DNA of 64,000 bases from Microvirga arvi (GTDB lineage Bacteria; Pseudomonadota; Alphaproteobacteria; Rhizobiales; Beijerinckiaceae): assembly GCF_016892765.1 (NCBI RefSeq), contig NZ_JAFEMD010000005.1, positions 1-64,000 of the forward strand, in the 5' to 3' direction. Shown here piece by piece: positions 63,119 to 64,000 of this stretch (position 1 is the stretch's first letter; each line of letters starts with the position of its first letter). The notes under the pieces are model-generated. The model did not search any database and was not told the origin of the DNA. It saw only the letters and a list, made by a program, of their open reading frames with translations. The position numbers and the translations under genes are program-made.

Positions 63119-64000
63119 ATGAATCAGTCCGACCCCAGACCCGATCCGAAGGACAATCTTGCCCATGAGCCGGCGTCAGGCTCGCTGAGCGCCCGCGCCC
63201 GTGCGGCGGTGGCGCCTCAGTCTCCCTACCTGAACGGCCTGAACCCGGAGCAGCGCGCCGCCGTGGAGGCGACAGAGGGCCCCGTCCTCGTGCTGGCCGG
63301 CGCCGGCACCGGCAAGACCCGGGTGCTCACGACCCGGATCGCCCATCTGATTGCCACCGGGCGGGCCTATCCGTCCCAGATCCTGTCCGTGACGTTCACC
63401 AACAAGGCCGCGCGGGAGATGCGCGAGCGCATCACCGCCGTCATCGGCCCCGTGGCCGAGGGCATGCAGTGGCTCGGCACGTTCCACTCCATCGGCACCA
63501 AGATCCTGCGCCGCCATGCCGAACTCGTGGGCCTGCGCTCCGACTTCACCATCCTCGGCACGGACGACCAGCTGCGCCTGATGAAGCAGGTGATCGAGGC
63601 CGAAGGCATCGATGAGAAGCGCTGGCCGGCGCGCCAGCTCGCCGGCTATATCGACGGCTGGAAGAACCGCGGCCTCGGGCCCGATCAGGTGCCCGCGGGC
63701 GAGGCCGGGGCCTTCGCCAACGGCAAGGGCGGGCGGCTCTACCGGGCCTACCAGGATCGGCTGAAGACCCTGAACGCCGTCGATTTCGGCGATTTGCTGC
63801 TGGAATGCCTGCGCCTGTGGCGCGAGCATCCCGACATCCTGGAGCAGTATCAGAACCGCTTCCGCTACATGCTGGTGGACGAGTACCAGGACACCAACGT
63901 CGCCCAGTATCTCTGGCTGCGCCTTCTTGCCCAGGCGCGCAAAAATCTCTGCTGCGTCGGCGACGACGACCAGTCGATCTATGGCTGGCGCGGCGCGGAA
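63119..64000 (+). CDS. uvrD: UvrD/PcrA-type DNA helicase, 3' end beyond the window
   Basis: The first 294 codons of a superfamily 1 helicase. The Q-motif region LNPEQRAAVEATEGPVLVLAGAGTGKTRV contains Walker A AGAGTGKT (60-67). Motif Ia TFTNKAAREM, motif II VDEYQDT (about 248-254) and the beginning of motif III GDDDQSIYGWRGA follow in order. UvrD/PcrA removes proteins and DNA strands in repair and replication. The N-terminal 40 residues are a hydrophilic extension typical of Hyphomicrobiales. An ATG at 63107 in the same frame is an alternative start. The stop codon lies outside the window. Confidence 0.95.
   Translation, partial: MNQSDPRPDPKDNLAHEPASGSLSARARAAVAPQSPYLNGLNPEQRAAVEATEGPVLVLAGAGTGKTRVLTTRIAHLIATGRAYPSQILSVTFTNKAAREMRERITAVIGPVAEGMQWLGTFHSIGTKILRRHAELVGLRSDFTILGTDDQLRLMKQVIEAEGIDEKRWPARQLAGYIDGWKNRGLGPDQVPAGEAGAFANGKGGRLYRAYQDRLKTLNAVDFGDLLLECLRLWREHPDILEQYQNRFRYMLVDEYQDTNVAQYLWLRLLAQARKNLCCVGDDDQSIYGWRGAE

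Overview
The window looks like the chromosome of a GC-rich alphaproteobacterium of the order Hyphomicrobiales, most likely Methylobacteriaceae and close to Microvirga or Methylobacterium. This is inferred from gene content and order, not from a database search. The supporting signs are a circularly permuted two-piece tmRNA with the tag ANDNYAPVAVAA, the block thyA-folA-hflK-hflC-DUF2065-degP next to miaA/serB and ilvB/ilvH, an RHE_PE00001-type protein, DUF2293, DUF4169 and DUF1612-like families, and several class III adenylate cyclases.

Region 1 (1-15.2 kb) is accessory and scarred. It has an APP1-like phosphatase, an ergothioneine methyltransferase (egtD) without a visible egtB partner, three class III cyclase genes of which two are broken, a YHS-domain protein, a vanadium-haloperoxidase-like protein lacking its usual Ser/His pair, an MFS_3 exporter and an RHE_PE00001 family protein. 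Between them lie fragments of IS6-, IS91- and IS110-type elements, a receiver-domain tail and a methyltransferase head. A 143-bp element with perfect 16-bp IS6-type ends sits exactly between two gene stumps.

Region 2 (15.2-26.4 kb) is a decayed phage-like island. It contains a frameshifted dNMP kinase, a Rap1a/Tai-like secreted protein, a SieB-like membrane protein, a tightly coupled minus-strand operon ending in a 550-residue AAA+ ATPase (first gene) with small downstream genes, and a Cro/CI-like regulator. Two genes of the island also have decayed second copies at 15.5 and 18.2 kb. The island ends at a tRNA-like remnant and an intact tRNA-Lys(CTT).

Region 3 (26.6-43.3 kb) is core metabolism dominated by branched-chain amino acid synthesis: leuA, ilvC, ilvH and ilvB, all on the minus strand. 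leuA and ilvB are each preceded by a short leader peptide rich in the regulating amino acids. Interspersed are NUDIX, PhzF, pyridoxal kinase, DedA, patatin/cNMP, DUF924, GST, RMD1, miaA and serB. A DUF559 nuclease gene framed by inverted copies of a palindromic repeat separates ilvB from ilvH.

Region 4 (43.3-64 kb) is the protein quality-control and nucleotide block: degP, DUF2065, hflC, hflK, folA and thyA, interrupted by two RTX-type secreted proteins sharing the same C-terminal export domain. It continues with tmRNA followed at once by sspB, whose product delivers tmRNA-tagged proteins to ClpXP. Then come a P450, fumC, DUF4169, an RHH protein, AsmA, a D-lactate dehydrogenase, a hotdog thioesterase, and the start of a UvrD/PcrA helicase cut by the window edge.
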